A stretch of DNA of 15,484 nucleotides from the NCBI GenBank assembly GCA_046160425.1, contig JBJXGP010000418.1, positions 1 to 15,484 on the forward strand, in the 5' to 3' direction. Each line of letters starts with the position of its first letter. Within the stretch, counting starts at the first letter, position 1. The stretch comes from JAQCEJ01 sp046160425 (GTDB taxonomy: Bacteria > Planctomycetota > Planctomycetia > Planctomycetales > Planctomycetaceae). This document shows positions 1 through 6,856 of this stretch, one piece after another. The notes below the pieces were generated by a model, which did no database searches, was not told the DNA's origin, and saw only the letters and a list, made by a program, of their open reading frames with translations. A program made the position numbers and the translations under genes.

Positions 1-2
1 TT

Positions 3-89
3 GACTATATTGAAATCTTCTACAACCGCGTCCGCCGACACTCAGCGCTGGGATATCTCTCCCCCGCAGAGTTCGACCAGGCCGCATAA
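3..89 (+). CDS. IS3-family transposase (OrfB), C-terminal 28 residues only
   Basis: The frame is open from the window edge and ends in TAA at 87-89. The peptide contains FYNRVRRHSALGYLSPAEF, the highly conserved C-terminal signature of IS3-family OrfB (DDE/rve integrase) transposases, which lies shortly after the catalytic glutamate. The DDE residues themselves are upstream of the window, so activity cannot be judged. The stop codon is immediately followed by the terminal repeat, the usual compact arrangement in this family. The gene is partial only because the window starts inside it. Confidence 0.9.
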   Translation, partial: DYIEIFYNRVRRHSALGYLSPAEFDQAA

Positions 90-125
90 CCTTAACCCCG
101 CGCCCACCATTTGTGGGTAAGTCCA
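90..125. repeat. Terminal inverted repeat (right) of the IS3-family element
   Basis: These 36 bases are the exact reverse complement of 15449-15484. Identity ends at 126/15448, where the flanking bases differ. The repeat may be longer on the inner side, because the other copy runs off the window. It also encodes, on the minus strand, the last ten residues and the stop codon of the neighbouring ABC ATPase frame. Confidence 0.9.
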
Positions 126-973
126 AGATTCAAATCCTCGACCCGGACCTCGGCATTCCATTTCTCGCGCAGCGATGCCGCCAGTGCATCGTTCGCGCCG
201 ACAACCGTCACCACGGCGATGCGGCCGTTGACTTCGGTGTGCAGCGCGGCGGGGATCGAGAAATCGCCGGGGAGATCATGCGGGGCGGCGAGTCGGATGC
301 GTTTGACGCGGTCCTTAAGCATGTCGAGTTCTTCAAAGAGATCGACCTTGCCGCCGCGCAGCATGACGACGTGCGAGGCGACGCGTTCCAGGTCCGATGT
401 GATGTGCGTCGAGAACAGGATCGTTTTGTTCTCCTCCTGCGCGAATTCGAGCAGCGACCTTAAAAACTCGCGGCGGGCGAGAGGGTCGAGGGCGGCGACC
501 GGTTCATCGAGAATCAACAGGTCGGGACGCGGGCCCATCGCGAGCAGCAAACCGAGTTTCTGCAACTGGCCGGGCGAGAGGGGGCCGACGCGATGTTTGA
601 GCGGCAATTCCCACTGGGCGATCAGCTTGTCGATCAGGCCGCTATCCCAACGCGGATAATACGCCGACGTGTATTGGATGATCTGTGCGACGGTCATCCA
701 CGAATAGAGCCGAATGTCCTGCGGAACATAGCCGAGGCGTTCTTTGACCGTCGCGGAGAGATTTTGAGAATCGTCTCCGAGGAGTTGTGACGTTCCTTTC
801 GTGGGACGGAGCAGGCCGACGAGACATTTGATGAGCGTCGACTTGCCGGTCCCGTTTGCGCCGAGCAAGCCGACGACGGTCCCGGTTAGAATCTCCAGAT
901 CGATCCCTCTCAGGACCTGCGATGTGCCGAACGATTTCCAAAGATTGTGCGCGTGTATCGCCATTTCCGTCAT
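92..973 (-). CDS. ABC transporter ATP-binding protein (YtrB-like), 3' end replaced by IS sequence
   Basis: This is the ATPase subunit of an ABC-2-type export system and would act at the inner face of the membrane with a permease. Residues seen: Walker A GANGTGKST (38-46), Q-loop Gln85, signature LSPGQ (132-136, Pro in place of the usual Gly), Walker B LLILDEP (152-158), D-loop ALD and H-loop His190. The ATG (971-973) overlaps the TGA of the upstream GntR gene as ATGA, indicating translational coupling. The native frame runs to ...VEDLNL. The last residues, GLTHKWWARG and the stop, are encoded by the IS3 terminal repeat (92-125). Family members normally continue past the EDLxL motif, so a short natural C-terminus is missing. 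The nucleotide-binding core is intact. The permease gene that usually follows would lie beyond the IS. Confidence 0.9.
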   Translation of the reverse strand: MTEMAIHAHNLWKSFGTSQVLRGIDLEILTGTVVGLLGANGTGKSTLIKCLVGLLRPTKGTSQLLGDDSQNLSATVKERLGYVPQDIRLYSWMTVAQIIQYTSAYYPRWDSGLIDKLIAQWELPLKHRVGPLSPGQLQKLGLLLAMGPRPDLLILDEPVAALDPLARREFLRSLLEFAQEENKTILFSTHITSDLERVASHVVMLRGGKVDLFEELDMLKDRVKRIRLAAPHDLPGDFSIPAALHTEVNGRIAVVTVVGANDALAASLREKWNAEVRVEDLNLGLTHKWWARG

Positions 974-1365
974 GTTCGCTTCTCCCGCAAAGACTTTTTG
1001 ACCTGGTCCAGAATCTGGTCGTCCCGTAAGCCGAGTTGCCGCGAGCGGTCGAGCAGATGATCGATGAGCGGTTGCAGTTGTTCCCGGCGATCGGCGAGCG
1101 TTCCCGATTCGCGCTGTTCGACGACGCGCATCCCCTGCCCGCGTTCGTGCTCGACAAGCCCCTCGGCCTGCAAGCGGGCGTAGGCCTTGGAGACGGTCAT
1201 CATGTTGATCTCCAGTTGCGAGGCCATTTGCCTCACGCTGGGCAACATGTCTCCCGCTTTCAGCCGCCCCCCGGCGATGAACGCGCGGATCTGTTCGATG
1301 AGCTGCCGATAAATCGGCACGCCCGAGGAGGGGTGAATCACAAATTCGACCGGCTCGTGCTGCAT
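970..1365 (-). CDS. GntR-family transcriptional regulator, YtrA subfamily
   Basis: A 131-residue DNA-binding repressor type. The N-terminal part, VPIYRQLIEQIRAFIAGGRLKAGD, leads into a winged helix-turn-helix (about residues 17-85) with LPSVRQMASQLEINMMTVSKAY. After it only a short helical tail remains. There is no ligand-binding domain, which is typical of the small YtrA subfamily encoded in front of ABC ATPase genes. The start at 1363-1365 was chosen because homology begins at once and a promoter lies directly upstream. The longer frame to 1527 has no GntR-like sequence and would run through that promoter. The gene overlaps the ABC ATPase by four bases and very probably autoregulates this operon. 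The inducer is unknown; in relatives it is often a cell-envelope stress or antibiotic signal. Confidence 0.9.
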   Translation of the reverse strand: MQHEPVEFVIHPSSGVPIYRQLIEQIRAFIAGGRLKAGDMLPSVRQMASQLEINMMTVSKAYARLQAEGLVEHERGQGMRVVEQRESGTLADRREQLQPLIDHLLDRSRQLGLRDDQILDQVKKSLREKRT

Positions 1366-1401
1366 AAGTGTATTACTATAGTAATGCAGTTGGGATGTCA
1401 A
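1366..1401 (-). promoter_or_regulatory. Promoter and palindromic operator of the gntR-ABC operon
   Basis: On the minus strand a perfect -35 TTGACA (1396-1401) is followed after 15 bp by TATAGT (1375-1380) as -10. The -10 sits inside a perfect 14-bp palindrome, ATTACTATAGTAAT (1372-1385), which extends imperfectly to about 24 bp. Transcription would start close to 1368, only a few bases before the ATG at 1365, so the message would be leaderless or nearly so. A palindrome covering the -10 next to a gntR gene is the expected site of autorepression. Binding is inferred. Confidence 0.65.
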
Positions 1402-1435
1402 GTGAAAAGTGAAATGCCGCGTCAACGAAGTGAGG

Positions 1436-1465
1436 TTCGCATTCCGCCATCGGGCCTCGTATAAT
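1436..1465 (+). promoter_or_regulatory. Candidate promoter of the small antitoxin-like gene
   Basis: A perfect TATAAT lies at 1460-1465. A weak -35-like TTCGCA lies 18 bp upstream (1436-1441). The -10 overlaps the first ATG of the downstream frame at 1464. If the promoter is real, transcription would begin near 1472 and translation would use the ATG at 1473 or 1479. Confidence 0.35.
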
Positions 1466-1688
1466 GAATTCCATGAATATGGAAGACGACAACTTCCGGG
1501 TCGACAAGACGGCGTTCTCGGTGGCATCGCTGCACGATGAGCCGGATGATGTGGCGTATTGGCGCTCGAAGACTCCCCAGGAACGGCTGCATGCCGTCGA
1601 ACTGATGCGGCAGGTCATCTATGGGTACGACCCGGCTACCATCCGATTTCAAAAGGTTTTTGAAGTTGTTGACCTGAAGCGGGGTTGA
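1464..1688 (+). CDS. Small hypothetical protein, antitoxin-like
   Basis: A 74-residue soluble protein. From memory, the pattern VDKTAFSV...DD..YWRSKTPQERLHAVELMRQ..YGYD resembles small proteins often encoded in front of a nucleotidyltransferase-type toxin partner in cyanobacteria and planctomycetes. That link is not proven here. No partner is visible: the next gene is on the opposite strand and ends only one base away (1690). In-frame ATGs occur at 1464, 1473 and 1479, and no clear ribosome-binding site separates them. A TATAAT overlapping the first ATG favours one of the later two. Function is unknown. Confidence 0.65.
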   Translation: MNSMNMEDDNFRVDKTAFSVASLHDEPDDVAYWRSKTPQERLHAVELMRQVIYGYDPATIRFQKVFEVVDLKRG

Positions 1689-1689
1689 G

Positions 1690-2949
1690 TCACCCCCCTG
1701 CCACTTCCAGCCAGCCCGAGAACGCGAAGAAAGCGATCGCGGCGAGGAGCAGCAGGTTGGTCCACCAGCGGTTGCGGTAGCGCGGTTCGAGTTCGGGGGA
1801 GCGAAGATTCAGCATCAGCAGCACCAGCGCCAGCAGCGGGAGAAACGCGGCTCCGAATATGGCGTACCACTTCTGTACGCTTTCAAATTTGACCCACAGG
1901 CTGATCGCCGGGACGGTTGCGAGCATCCACAGAAAGTAGCCGTAGCGCCGATTCTTGCGGATTTCCTCGGGCGATGCGCTCGTCGAACGGCGGGTCTCGA
2001 GCGCATCGACGAACAGGTACGGGGCGCTTTGCCAGACTCCCAGCACGCTGCTGAAGACGGCACTCCAGGCCCCGGCGAGAAAGGCCCATTTCACATAGAT
2101 TCCTGCATCGCCGAAGGCTTGCTGCAATTGTTCGCCGAGTTTGACGACCAGCCGCGAGCCTGTCCCATCGACGGTGATGCGGCTGCCGATAACGACCATC
2201 GCCAGGCCGAACAGCGCCGTCATGATGTACCCGGTTGCCAGGTCGGCGCGGCAGACGCCGATCGATTCCGTCCCCTTGCGGCCGACTTCGCGAATCCAGT
2301 AGCCGTAGCAGAGGAGCGTCACCGTCCCGCCGACGCCGCCGATGACTCCGATCGTCCATTGCCGTCCCTCGGCGTCGAGGCCGAGAAACGTGGGCCAGAT
2401 CAATCCGCGGAGGAATTCGCTCCAGTCGGGTTGCAAAGCGATCGCCGTGCCGACGGTTGAGACAAACATGACCCCCACGCAGAGGCTCATGAATTTTTCG
2501 AAGACTTGGAAACCGCCGCGTTGCACCAGAACCAACGCGATGAAACTGTGCAGGATGCCGTAGATAATTTTGTCCTTTTCGGCGTCGTACAGCGGGAACA
2601 TGGCATGGGCTACGACCCCCGATGCACCCATCAACGCCGAGCAGGTGAAGAAGGTCCAGAGGATGAGATAGGTGAGGTACAGGATGCGGAGCGGATGTCC
2701 CCACTTGTGAATCGACGCTTCGAGGGCGGTTTGCCCGCTGGCGAGCTGATAGCGCGTCAGTCCTTCAGTCAGCACGAACTTGAGGAACGAGCCGAGCGCG
2801 ACCGCCCAGAGGACGACGAGCCCGAGTTTGCTGCCGGTGAGGGCGCCGGTCGCGAGATCGCCGGCACCGACGCCGGTCGCGGCGACGATCAGGCCGGGAC
2901 CGATCAAAACCAGCAGTCGTCGTAAGCCGGTGGGTGGGTTGTGTGTCAT
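1690..2949 (-). CDS. Nramp-family (divergent) transporter
   Basis: A 419-residue, strongly hydrophobic protein with about eleven predicted membrane segments. It opens with LIGPGLIVAATGVGAGDLAT, which aligns with transmembrane helix 1 of Nramp metal transporters. The canonical DPGN metal-binding motif is replaced by TGVGAGD (25-31). The helix-6 MPH motif is also absent, and that region reads GGTVTLLCYGYW (207-218). It therefore belongs to a divergent Nramp branch whose substrate cannot be assumed to be Mn2+ or Fe2+. The start at 2947-2949 was chosen because homology begins directly after it. Upstream in-frame ATGs (up to 3204) add residues with no transporter character. No strong ribosome-binding site is visible. 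The gene converges with the small gene ending at 1688. Confidence 0.82.
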   Translation of the reverse strand: MTHNPPTGLRRLLVLIGPGLIVAATGVGAGDLATGALTGSKLGLVVLWAVALGSFLKFVLTEGLTRYQLASGQTALEASIHKWGHPLRILYLTYLILWTFFTCSALMGASGVVAHAMFPLYDAEKDKIIYGILHSFIALVLVQRGGFQVFEKFMSLCVGVMFVSTVGTAIALQPDWSEFLRGLIWPTFLGLDAEGRQWTIGVIGGVGGTVTLLCYGYWIREVGRKGTESIGVCRADLATGYIMTALFGLAMVVIGSRITVDGTGSRLVVKLGEQLQQAFGDAGIYVKWAFLAGAWSAVFSSVLGVWQSAPYLFVDALETRRSTSASPEEIRKNRRYGYFLWMLATVPAISLWVKFESVQKWYAIFGAAFLPLLALVLLMLNLRSPELEPRYRNRWWTNLLLLAAIAFFAFSGWLEVAGG

Positions 2950-3565
2950 GATCCGCACAACATGCATCATCGTCGCGGAAGGCACAAGCGCAACGCCTGT
3001 CAAAACTCCATAAACAGTCAGATTCTCCGTGCGAGGCGTGCGAGCGATATCGGGTGTAACCGCTCTCCGGCGAGAAACCTTGTTCAACTCGGTCACGGCA
3101 CACGGAAAGTCTGCAATCGAAAATTCTCTCGCGTCGATGTTTCCGATGACGGACCAGTCGAAGCCGCCGGCAATTCGCCGGTCACAGACGAATTGTCTTT
3201 TCATACGAAGATTCGTGTCATTCGTGTGCGATTTGTCCCGGAGTGGGAAAATCGGCGTAACCGTTTATTTGCAATGCAGTTGCGAGTGCAGTGCGGAGAG
3301 AATGCGACCGGGCCAGTCTCACATGTGCGAAACGCCGTCTAGAATGCTGATCGTGATCGATGTTGACGAAACGCATCATGAGTTATCCGAACGACATCGG
3401 CGTGGCGTGCGATCCTGAATTTTGTTCGCACGCAGAGAAAGCCGAGCTATAGTTGGCTATCGAGAATTTATTGAAGTCCCGGTTTAACGGTTTCCTCTTA
3501 ACGTGGAACGTCATTCCGGGAGGTAGAGCCTGTCACAAAGGGCTTGCCCAATGATGTCAACCCAA
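2950..3565. other. Gene-free stretch upstream of the Nramp and DksA-like genes
   Basis: No frame here has convincing protein character. The open frames are short or are shadows and extensions of neighbours. Two tandem copies of a 9-base unit, ATTCGTGTC and ATTCGTGTG, lie at 3211-3228. The divergent promoters for the transporter (minus) and the DksA-like gene (plus) should lie here, but I see no good -10/-35 pair. Confidence 0.5.
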
Positions 3566-3629
3566 CTCAAAACCTGTCCGATGGCGAAGCGCGATTTGTC
3601 GCGGCTGGGGTCTGTCGACGGGTTTTGAG
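3566..3629 (+). promoter_or_regulatory. Structured 5' leader hairpin upstream of the DksA/TraR-like gene
   Basis: CTCAAAACCTGTC (3566-3578) pairs with GACGGGTTTTGAG (3617-3629), giving a 13-bp stem with one G-U wobble. The enclosed loop holds a second perfect stem, CGCGA (3590-3594) with TCGCG (3599-3603), around a TTTG loop. The 3' arm of the outer stem overlaps the GAGGAG ribosome-binding site at 3627-3632, so folding could mask initiation at 3641. There is no T-run after the stem, so it does not look like an intrinsic terminator. A regulatory role is inferred. Confidence 0.5.
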
Positions 3630-3640
3630 GAGAAGTCAAA

Positions 3641-3670
3641 ATGTCGAGGATGGGGACCAATGGCTCGTAA
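3641..3670 (+). CDS. Possible 9-residue leader peptide (upstream ORF)
   Basis: ATG at 3641 follows a near-perfect ribosome-binding site GAGGAG (3627-3632) at a normal distance. It encodes MSRMGTNGS and stops with TAA at 3668-3670, overlapping the start of the DksA-like gene (3660) in another frame. Termination just past the downstream start would allow translational coupling. The peptide has no obvious regulatory codon run. It may simply be a chance ATG behind a good site. Confidence 0.35.
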   Translation: MSRMGTNGS

Positions 3671-4112
3671 AGATGCACTCCTGAGACTACACCAACGCCT
3701 GATCGCCAAACGAGAATCGCTGCGGAAGACGCTGTCCGACGAAATGGGAATTTCCGAACCCGCTCCCGAACGGGGCGGCGACGTCGGCGACGAAGCCAGC
3801 GACGGAGTTTCAGCCGAATTGCATTCCCAACTGGCGGCTCTCGAAAGCCGGGAACTCCGACAGATCGAACGAGCCATCGAACTGATTCGCGAAGGAAATT
3901 ACGGCAAATGCGAGGTCTGCGGTCATACGATCCCGATTGCCCGCCTGACCGCGTTGCCCTATTCGCTGCTCTGCGTGGGCTGCGCGCAGCGGGTCGAAGA
4001 ACGCCGAGCCGACGGTCTGGATGACGTCGATTGGGAGTCGGCCTACGAATTCGAAGGACGCCTCAGCGATCGTGAACTGTCGATCGGCGATCTCGACGTC
4101 GAATTCGGTTAA
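3660..4112 (+). CDS. DksA/TraR-family C4 zinc-finger protein
   Basis: A 150-residue cytoplasmic protein. The N-terminal half (about 1-78) is charged and helical, consistent with the coiled-coil hairpin of DksA-type proteins. It is followed by a C4 zinc finger, CEVCGHTIPIARLTALPYSLLCVGC, with cysteines 84, 87, 105 and 108. An acidic tail follows (121-150). Relatives bind the RNA polymerase secondary channel or act as general transcription or stress factors. Whether this one replaces DksA or is a smaller paralogue cannot be told. The ATG at 3660 has AGGA at 3647-3650. A strong upstream site at 3627-3632 serves a short out-of-frame ORF. HtrA follows on the same strand after 183 bp. Confidence 0.85.
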   Translation: MARKDALLRLHQRLIAKRESLRKTLSDEMGISEPAPERGGDVGDEASDGVSAELHSQLAALESRELRQIERAIELIREGNYGKCEVCGHTIPIARLTALPYSLLCVGCAQRVEERRADGLDDVDWESAYEFEGRLSDRELSIGDLDVEFG

Positions 4113-4295
4113 CCGCCTGAAAGACAAAGAACGAACCGTTCGATCCCGATTTCGTGCGTTGAAACTCAGATCGGCTTCGAACGACCATGAACATCTGCAG
4201 GCGCAGGAAACGCCTCTTCGAATACCCTCGTGCTGATCCCATTTGTAGAACTCCGCTAAGCGCAACATTAAAAGTTCCATCAGGATCGCAACGAG

Positions 4296-5759
4296 ATGCA
4301 TAATCGATTTCCGTTTCTGGCTGTGTTGGGCGGCGTGCTCCTCGGCTCAGGCCTGGCGACCTGGTGGACGCTCGAAGGGGGCTTCGGTCCCGCCCCGGCT
4401 CACGCGCTCGAGGAGCAAGATGCCAAGCATACGGGATCGGACGTCGACTCGATGACCCCGTTGCACGAGGGGAGCCGATTGCTGACGAAAGTCGCCCAGC
4501 ACGTCGCCCCCTGCGTCGCGCATATCCAGAGCAAGCGCATCATACAAGGAGGGACCGTCGAAGAAACCGGTTCTGGCGTGCTGATCGGCAACGAACGCGT
4601 TCCCGGTTTATATGTCGTCACCAATCGGCACGTCATTCAAGAAGCAAAACTCGCGAATGTTTCGATCCATCTCCACGATGGCCGAGTCTTGCATCCCTTG
4701 CGCATCTGGGCCGATAAGGCTACCGATCTGGCCGTCCTCAAGGTCGAGGCCGAAGGAGTCGAGACCGCCACCTGGGGTGACAGCCAGCGACTCGAAATCG
4801 GACACATCGTTCTCGCGGTGGGAAGCCCCTTCGGACTGAGTCAGTCGGTCACGTTCGGCATCATCAGCGCCAAAGGCCGACGCTCGCTGAAACTCGGCGA
4901 AGGGACCGAAGTTCTCAATCAGGATTTCCTGCAGACCGACGCCGCCATCAATCCCGGCAACAGCGGCGGGCCGCTTATCGATCTCAACGGCGAAGTCATC
5001 GGCATCAACACGGCAATTGCGTCGAACAGCGGCGGAAACGACGGCATCGGCTTCAGCATCCCCAGCCATCTTGCCCGACGAGTCGTCGATCAACTGCTGT
5101 ACGACGGCAAAGTGACGCGTGCCTATCTGGGAGTCAAACTCGATCCCGAGTTCTCGTCCGAAACCGCCACCAAATTACGGCTGGACCGGATCCGCGGAGC
5201 ACGCGTGACCGAGGTGTATCAGCAAACGCCCGCCTCGCGTTCGGATCTCCGCATCAACGACGTCGTCCTCAATTTCGACGGGACCGACGTCCTCGACGAG
5301 AACCATCTCATCAATCTGGTCAGCCTGACGCCGATCGACAAACAGGTTCGACTGCAAGTCTGGCGCGAAGGAAAGAAACTCTCGATCGAAGTCGTTCTCG
5401 GCGATCGCGAAGAACTCGAACAACGCTCGGTCTCGCAGACTCGGGATAAAGGTTTGCCCGCCGATTCGATGGGTTTCTCGGTCGAACGGCTCGATCCCGA
5501 AATCGCCGAACAACTCGGTTTTCGCACGCTTTCGCAAGGCTTGATGATCACGCATATTCCCCGCGAGAGTTCGCTTGCGGGGACGGTTCAGCCAGGGGAC
5601 ATCCTCCTGGAAGTCGCCGGGCAGCCAGTCACTTCGCTCGATGGGTTATCCGAGGTGATCAAGCGAAACGCCAGCCAGTCAAAACTGGTCATCAAGATCG
5701 GCCGCAAAGCCAACGGCGTGGAAGAGACCCGCATCGTGATCTGGCACCGCGCCGGTTAG
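4296..5759 (+). CDS. HtrA/DegP-type serine protease with two PDZ domains
   Basis: A 487-residue envelope protease for misfolded proteins. Residues 6-22 form a hydrophobic N-terminal segment, either a signal anchor or a signal peptide. The trypsin-like domain (about 60-265) has the complete catalytic triad: His112 in VTNRHVI, Asp144 in TDLAVLKV and Ser223 in NPGNSGGP. The first PDZ domain spans roughly 270-370 (starting AYLGVKLD). The second spans about 390-480 (LMITHIPRESSLAGTVQPGDILLEV). Length and order match DegP/DegQ/HtrA proteases. AGGA at 4282-4285 precedes the ATG by ten bases. The gene converges with the PhyH-type gene across a hairpin-rich spacer. Proteins of this type are often under envelope-stress control, but no specific promoter is visible here. 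Confidence 0.93.
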   Translation: MHNRFPFLAVLGGVLLGSGLATWWTLEGGFGPAPAHALEEQDAKHTGSDVDSMTPLHEGSRLLTKVAQHVAPCVAHIQSKRIIQGGTVEETGSGVLIGNERVPGLYVVTNRHVIQEAKLANVSIHLHDGRVLHPLRIWADKATDLAVLKVEAEGVETATWGDSQRLEIGHIVLAVGSPFGLSQSVTFGIISAKGRRSLKLGEGTEVLNQDFLQTDAAINPGNSGGPLIDLNGEVIGINTAIASNSGGNDGIGFSIPSHLARRVVDQLLYDGKVTRAYLGVKLDPEFSSETATKLRLDRIRGARVTEVYQQTPASRSDLRINDVVLNFDGTDVLDENHLINLVSLTPIDKQVRLQVWREGKKLSIEVVLGDREELEQRSVSQTRDKGLPADSMGFSVERLDPEIAEQLGFRTLSQGLMITHIPRESSLAGTVQPGDILLEVAGQPVTSLDGLSEVIKRNASQSKLVIKIGRKANGVEETRIVIWHRAG

Positions 5760-5776
5760 GCCTCCTTCATTTGTAG

Positions 5777-5865
5777 CTGGCCTCTGTGAGGCCGGACCGA
5801 GGTCGCAGACCTCGACTGCAGAAGACCTCTTGTCGCTGCGCGACCCGGACACAAAGCTGTCCGGG
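5777..5865. repeat. Cluster of hairpins between convergent genes (interspersed repeat, copy 1)
   Basis: Four stem-loops stand in a row: 5777-5795 (8-bp stem, TGT loop), 5798-5814 (7-bp stem, GCA loop), 5832-5844 (GTCGC/GCGAC) and 5844-5865 (8-bp stem CCCGGACA/TGTCCGGG). The segment CCTCTTGTCGCTGCGCGAC (5826-5844) is repeated exactly at 7210-7228, where it is again followed by a long hairpin. There are no T-runs. The position between the HtrA and PhyH-type 3' ends suits a bidirectional transcript end or an mRNA-protecting REP-like element. Confidence 0.6.
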
Positions 5866-5882
5866 ATACCCCGCCTGTCTGT

Positions 5883-6638
5883 TTACGCCGTTTGCAGTCC
5901 CATCTGCTGGTGCTGCTTCTTGACGTCCTCCTGGTACCGATTGAAGCCTTCGACGTCCAGTTTCGCGCTGACGCCGTAAAATACCATCGCGAACGATTTT
6001 CGCGATCGCGTCGTCGAGCGATTCGGTTCGGCGCGGTGAATCGTCCAGCCGTGATGGACGATCGCATCGCCGGGGTTCAAGCACATCGCCACTTCGCGCG
6101 CCTGATCTTCGGGACCGAAATCGGTGATCCCCTGCGAAAACCCGAGCACGTTGCTGCGGGCGTGCGGCCTGCGTCCATGCACGTGTGAACCGGCGACGTA
6201 CCGCAGGCAGCCGTTCTCTTCATCGATCGGTTCGAGCGCCATCCAGATCGTCAAGACGCTCGGCGGCGACAAGTTGAAGTAATAGTTGTCCTGATGCGGC
6301 GGGGTAGGATGCTCGGTGTTGGCCGGCTTGTTGAACCATTCAGTCGACTGGCAAATTGCTTCTTCGCCGAGAAGCCCCTCCGCGAGCGCCTTCCAGCGGG
6401 GATGGTGATAATAGTCGCGGAAGTACGGATCCCCCTGCATGTGCTGCATCTGCTTGAGGGTTTCCGGTTTCCCTTTGACGTGAAAGAACGCCGCCGAGTC
6501 GGGGAGCGTGGGGACGATCTCGCGGATGTAACGATCGAGATTCGCCGACAGTTCGTCGAAGTCCGCCTTCGAGAGAAAGTTGCGAACCACCGCATACCCA
6601 TTGCGATCAAAGTCAGGCTTGAGGGCATCAAAAGTCAT
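5883..6638 (-). CDS. Phytanoyl-CoA dioxygenase (PhyH)-family Fe(II)/2-oxoglutarate oxygenase
   Basis: A 251-residue soluble enzyme expected to hydroxylate a small molecule using Fe(II), O2 and 2-oxoglutarate. The metal triad is visible as H115-Q-D117 in PPHQDNYYF and the distal His201 in HHGWTIHRAEPNRS. An arginine 10-12 residues later (R211 or R213) is the likely 2-oxoglutarate anchor. The N-terminal FDRNGYAVVRNFLS is typical of the family. The start at 6638 was chosen over one 21 bases upstream because GGAG lies at the right distance before it. It is the last of three minus-strand genes (8455 to 5883), 218 bp after the carrier-protein gene. The substrate is unknown. The family acts on lipids, amino acids and natural products. 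Confidence 0.88.
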   Translation of the reverse strand: MTFDALKPDFDRNGYAVVRNFLSKADFDELSANLDRYIREIVPTLPDSAAFFHVKGKPETLKQMQHMQGDPYFRDYYHHPRWKALAEGLLGEEAICQSTEWFNKPANTEHPTPPHQDNYYFNLSPPSVLTIWMALEPIDEENGCLRYVAGSHVHGRRPHARSNVLGFSQGITDFGPEDQAREVAMCLNPGDAIVHHGWTIHRAEPNRSTTRSRKSFAMVFYGVSAKLDVEGFNRYQEDVKKQHQQMGLQTA

Positions 6639-6727
6639 GTTCCGCTCCGTATGGATCATCGAAGAATAAAGACGTCAGCAGATCCCATGCGCCACGCGAT
6701 GGAGTCATTTTATCATACACATTGCCG

Positions 6728-6751
6728 CCGTTTCTGCGAAGTGAGAAACGG
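6728..6751. other. Hairpin between the PhyH-type and carrier-protein genes
   Basis: CCGTTTCT (6728-6735) and AGAAACGG (6744-6751) form a perfect 8-bp stem with an 8-base loop. It lacks a T-run on either strand, so it is not a standard terminator. The 218-bp gap it sits in shows no other gene. Confidence 0.4.
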
Positions 6752-6856
6752 GGCCGAATTGTCGTCGTTGATTGTGCCAAAGGTTAGCCGCGACGCGCAG
6801 GGCTGCCGTAGTGAAGCGAGTTGGCGATGGTTGAACTTTCAAGCGGGGCTTGCACC

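Larger units (their letters stand above)
1..125 (+). mobile_element. Right end of an IS3-family insertion sequence (partial)
   Basis: This stretch holds the last codons of an IS3-type transposase (3-89), then a 36-bp terminal inverted repeat (90-125) that abuts the stop codon. The repeat's outer tip reads ...GGGTAAGTCCA. Its reverse complement begins TGGACTTACCC, matching the TG...CA ends and TTACCC core common in IS3-family elements. A second copy of the tip lies at 15449-15484 in the orientation of a left end. The rest of the element lies outside the window. The junction with host DNA at 125/126 falls inside the minus-strand ABC ATPase gene. Bases 126-128 (aga) would be the target duplication, but the other side cannot be seen. 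Confidence 0.88.

Noticed and set aside
2950..3204. N-terminal extension of the Nramp-type protein to the start at 3204
   Set aside because: The extra 85 residues have no membrane segments or family resemblance. They read like non-coding sequence in an open frame.
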